Below are positions 31,987 through 34,163 of a DNA stretch of 34,163 bases, piece by piece. The position numbers were made by a program, and so were the translations under genes. Origin of the DNA: GCA-001735895 sp964488685 (lineage in GTDB: Bacteria > Pseudomonadota > Gammaproteobacteria > GCA-001735895). Every line of letters begins with the position of its first letter. Position 1 is the first letter of the stretch. The stretch spans positions 1 to 34,163 of the forward strand of contig CAZAVY010000027.1 of the NCBI GenBank assembly GCA_964488685.1. The letters are read 5' to 3'. Below the pieces are notes generated by a model, which was given only the letters and a program-made list of their open reading frames with translations, did no database searches and was not told the origin of the DNA.

Positions 31987-33261
31987 CTAACTGGTGGCGC
32001 GGGTAAACTCCGGATAGGCTTCCATTCCACATTCGGACAGATCGACACCTTCGTACTCTTCCTCTTCGCTTACACGAATTCCCATGGTTTTCTTAAGTAC
32101 AAACCAGACCACGGAACTAGCCACGAAGACCCATACGAATATGGTCAGTGCACCAACCAGCTGACCCACCAGGCTCGCACCATCGTTGGTCAGCGGCACC
32201 GCCAGCAGGCCCCACAACCCGACCACACCATGGACCGAGATCGCGCCTACCGGATCATCGATCCGGAGCTTGTCGAGCATGAGGATTGAGAACACCACGA
32301 TTACTCCCCCGACTGCACCAATCAGCGTTGCAGTCAGCGCCGTCGGGGTCGATGGCTCAGCGGTAATGGCGACCAGGCCGGCGAGTGCACCATTTAGCGC
32401 CATGGTCAAATCCGCCTTGCCGAACAGGAAACGCGCCAGCAGTAATGCGGCGACGACGCCACCCGCAGCCGCTGTATTGGTGTTCAGGAACACCATGGCG
32501 ACCGTATTGGAGCTGGCGATATCACCGAGCTTCAGCACCGAGCCGCCGTTGAATCCAAACCACCCCATCCAGAGGATGAAAGTTCCCAGCGTGGCGAGCG
32601 GTAGATTGGCTCCGGGGATTGCGTTTATGCGACCATTTTTGCCGTACTTACCCTTGCGTGCGCCGAGTAATAGCACACCGGCGAGTGCGGCGGTGGCACC
32701 TGCCATGTGCACGATACCGGAACCGGCGAAATCTGAAAATCCGAAATCGTCAGCAAGGCTATACCAACCGAATACACTGCCACCACCCCATGTCCAGTAA
32801 CCTTCGAGCGGGTATATAACTGCCGTCATCGCCACCGCGAAGACCACAAACGCCCACAGCTTCATTCGCTCGGCAACCGCACCGGATACGATCGACATCG
32901 CAGTCGCTACAAAAACCACCTGGAAGAAAAAGTCGGAAGGTGCTGAATATACCGAACTACCTTCGAAGCCGGCCTCTACCGAGGCGGCAAGCGCGTCATC
33001 GACGAGAGTTTCGTTTCCAGCGATACCGTCCAGAAAGAGGCCACCGCCATACATGATGTCGTAACCGACCACCATGTACATGATGCAGGCCACTGCAAAC
33101 AGGACGATATTCTTGGTCAGGATTTCGGTCGTGTTCTTGGAGCGCACCAACCCGGCTTCAAGCATCGCGAAGCCGGCAGCCATCCACATCACGAACGCCC
33201 CGCAAACGAGAAAGTAGAATGTATCGAGTGCGTATTGTAATTGAAAAATCTGGTTTTCCAT
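31987..33261 (-). CDS. amtB: Ammonium transporter AmtB
   Basis: A 424-residue inner-membrane ammonium channel with about eleven transmembrane segments. The pore twin histidines are in VHMAGATAALAG and ISVHGVVGLWG, and family motifs such as AGFAMLEAGLVRSKN near the N-terminus and GWFGFNGGS are present. The cytoplasmic C-terminal tail (EEEEYEGVDLSECGMEAYPEF) is the part that GlnK contacts in E. coli. No cleavable signal peptide is evident. AGGAGG lies five bases before the ATG. It follows glnK by 9 bp in the conserved glnK-amtB order and ends at a strong terminator. Confidence 0.95.
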   Translation of the reverse strand: MENQIFQLQYALDTFYFLVCGAFVMWMAAGFAMLEAGLVRSKNTTEILTKNIVLFAVACIMYMVVGYDIMYGGGLFLDGIAGNETLVDDALAASVEAGFEGSSVYSAPSDFFFQVVFVATAMSIVSGAVAERMKLWAFVVFAVAMTAVIYPLEGYWTWGGGSVFGWYSLADDFGFSDFAGSGIVHMAGATAALAGVLLLGARKGKYGKNGRINAIPGANLPLATLGTFILWMGWFGFNGGSVLKLGDIASSNTVAMVFLNTNTAAAGGVVAALLLARFLFGKADLTMALNGALAGLVAITAEPSTPTALTATLIGAVGGVIVVFSILMLDKLRIDDPVGAISVHGVVGLWGLLAVPLTNDGASLVGQLVGALTIFVWVFVASSVVWFVLKKTMGIRVSEEEEYEGVDLSECGMEAYPEFTRATS

Positions 33262-33270
33262 GCTGTCCTC

Positions 33271-33609
33271 CTAAAGTGCTGCCGAACCAGATTCACCCGT
33301 ACGAATACGGATAACCTGTTCAAGGGCGGTAATAAAAATTTTGCCGTCACCGATTTTGCCGGTGTTGGAACTGGTGGTTATCGCCTCGACAGCCTGGTCA
33401 ACCAGATCGTCATCGATGGCGACTTCGAGTTTTACCTTGGGTAAAAAGTCAACCACGTATTCCGCACCCCGATAAAGTTCGGTATGACCTTTTTGCCGAC
33501 CAAAGCCCTTCACCTCCGAGACAGTCAACCCCTGCACCCCGATATCTCCGAGTGCCTGGCGAACGTCATCGAGCTTGAACGGCTTGATAATCGCTGTAAT
33601 GATTTTCAT
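33271..33609 (-). CDS. glnK: PII nitrogen regulatory protein GlnK
   Basis: A 112-residue PII trimer protein that senses 2-oxoglutarate, ATP/ADP and glutamine status and blocks AmtB. Typical features are MKIITAIIKPFKLDDVR, the T-loop with uridylylation Tyr51 in YRGAEYVVDFLPK, and the B-loop NTGKIGDGKIF. GGAG lies eight bases before the ATG. Position directly upstream of amtB supports the name GlnK over GlnB. A TGCACC-type palindrome about 95-110 bases upstream may be an NtrC site. Confidence 0.94.
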   Translation of the reverse strand: MKIITAIIKPFKLDDVRQALGDIGVQGLTVSEVKGFGRQKGHTELYRGAEYVVDFLPKVKLEVAIDDDLVDQAVEAITTSSNTGKIGDGKIFITALEQVIRIRTGESGSAAL

Positions 33610-33701
33610 GAGTAATTCTCCGCATTAATCTCGGGCTAAATTCTGACTACTCTGGGCAAGCAAGCAAATATTGGTTAAAATTGGCTGAAAGAATGCGGTT
33701 T

Positions 33702-33718
33702 TGCACCATAACTATGCA
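33702..33718. promoter_or_regulatory. NtrC-like binding site upstream of glnK
   Basis: TGCACCATAACTATGCA has the 17-base size and the TGCA ends of the NtrC consensus (TGCACYA-N-TRGTGCA type), although the right arm is imperfect. A second half-like ACGCACCA follows at 33732. No sigma54 promoter with exact GG-N10-GC spacing was found facing glnK, so the call is tentative. Confidence 0.35.
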
Positions 33719-33752
33719 ATTACTTAATATTACGCACCAAATTAGGTCATAA

Positions 33753-33998
33753 ATGATAAACAATCAAACCATCAATCGGCTGTCAGAAAAGATTAACGAA
33801 TTGCTACCGCCGGGATTGCAACAGGTGAAATCTGATTTCGACGCACGCCTGAAAAGCCTGCTGCAGCAGCAACTGGCAAACTATGAAATGGTGAGTCGCG
33901 AAGAGTTTGATATCCAGACCCGGGTACTGGCACGTACCCGGGAAAAACTGGAGACAATCGAAGCCCGGCTCAAGGAGCTGGAACGGACTACGGAATAG
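33753..33998 (+). CDS. ubiK: UbiK-family ubiquinone biosynthesis accessory factor
   Basis: An 81-residue protein of the YqiC/BMFP family, called UbiK. It begins with a helix (NRLSEKINELLP), has a central GLQQVKSDFDARLKSLLQQQ stretch and a C-terminal coiled coil (TRVLARTREKLETIEARLKELE), the known trimer-forming layout. UbiK assists aerobic ubiquinone synthesis together with UbiJ in E. coli. AGGT lies five bases before the ATG. It is divergent from glnK, a neighbourhood I also associate with pseudomonads. Confidence 0.9.
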   Translation: MINNQTINRLSEKINELLPPGLQQVKSDFDARLKSLLQQQLANYEMVSREEFDIQTRVLARTREKLETIEARLKELERTTE

Positions 33999-34021
33999 AG
34001 CCAGGGGTCTAGCCCGGACAT

Positions 34022-34163
34022 TTCATGAACTGCCGCGATGATTGCGCAGGACTTTGTTTTCTCAGGAGATTTTCCGAAGAAGTGTCGGACCAATGGATCC
34101 GGCCGACGGAGCAAGGTTCCTGAGGAAACAAAGGTCAAGCAAGGGCGCGGGCAGGTTTATGAA
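34022..34163. repeat. Long imperfect inverted repeat (MITE-like), cut or ending at the window edge
   Basis: Two arms of about 70 bases are complementary around 34092. The best-matching blocks are 34052-34067 against 34118-34133 (15 of 16), TTCATGAAC at 34022 against GTTTATGAA at 34155-34163, and GTCGG at 34084 against CCGAC at 34103. The unit encodes no protein that I can see. Size and symmetry fit a miniature inverted-repeat element; it may extend beyond the window. Confidence 0.65.

Noticed and set aside
33681..33698. Sigma54 promoter TTGGCTGAAAGAATGCGG facing ubiK
   Set aside because: GG-N10-GC spacing fits, but most flanking consensus bases do not, and ubiK is not expected to be nitrogen-controlled.

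Overview
The window looks like a chromosomal segment of a free-living, probably aquatic gammaproteobacterium that is not a well-known model species. The evidence is a set of small families typical of Gammaproteobacteria (DUF1820, DUF1244, YcgL, UbiK, TmcA), an inner-membrane FadE-type acyl-CoA dehydrogenase, a glnK-amtB pair, and c-di-GMP signalling genes. No rRNA, tRNA, CRISPR array or intact transposase was seen.

Layout. (1) 1-443: 3' end of oxyR. (2) 515-4492: a tight plus-strand run of grxC, a DUF1820 gene, a family 2 glycosyltransferase, a nucleoside-phosphorylase-fold protein, a spore-photoproduct-lyase-like radical SAM enzyme and an SDR. The last four overlap or nearly abut and look like one uncharacterised system. 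(3) 4506-13280, minus strand: a housekeeping/repair run tmcA - DUF924 - yihY - xthA - msrA, then a periplasmic rhodanese directly followed by a membrane HAMP-PAS-GGDEF-EAL protein. (4) 13330-18054: DUF1244 gene, then fadE-fadD for fatty acid beta-oxidation on the minus strand. (5) 18158-21236: a divergent pair consisting of a receiver-GGDEF protein with both domains degenerate but an intact RxxD I-site, and a canonical receiver-GGDEF-EAL protein. (6) 21220-31343: an amine catabolism locus with a class I glutamine amidotransferase, a GntR/FCD regulator, two PuuA-like glutamine synthetases, a trimethylamine-dehydrogenase-family flavoprotein, an amidinotransferase/deiminase-family enzyme, a SpuC-like aminotransferase and a broken puuB. 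(7) 31633-33998: ycgL, amtB-glnK, ubiK. (8) 34022-34163: a long imperfect inverted repeat running to the window edge.

How the parts fit. The amine locus probably converts polyamines or related amines/guanidines to gamma-glutamyl derivatives (synthetases) or aldehydes (aminotransferase), with the amidotransferase-fold protein removing the glutamyl group. A palindrome TTGTGATCACAA overlapping a good sigma70 promoter in the divergent amidinotransferase/synthetase region is a candidate GntR operator, with weaker matches at other genes of the locus. A short palindromic repeat (core AAGGGGTCAGACTCC) clusters on both sides of the flavoprotein gene and has rewritten the C-terminus of one synthetase. 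The locus is therefore under active remodelling, consistent with the decayed puuB. GlnK-AmtB next door handles ammonium, the nitrogen product of such catabolism.

The strongest candidates for new biology are the glycosyltransferase-phosphorylase-SPL-SDR cluster, the amine dehydrogenase whose aromatic cage seems replaced by acidic residues, and the degenerate receiver-GGDEF protein that looks like a c-di-GMP effector.
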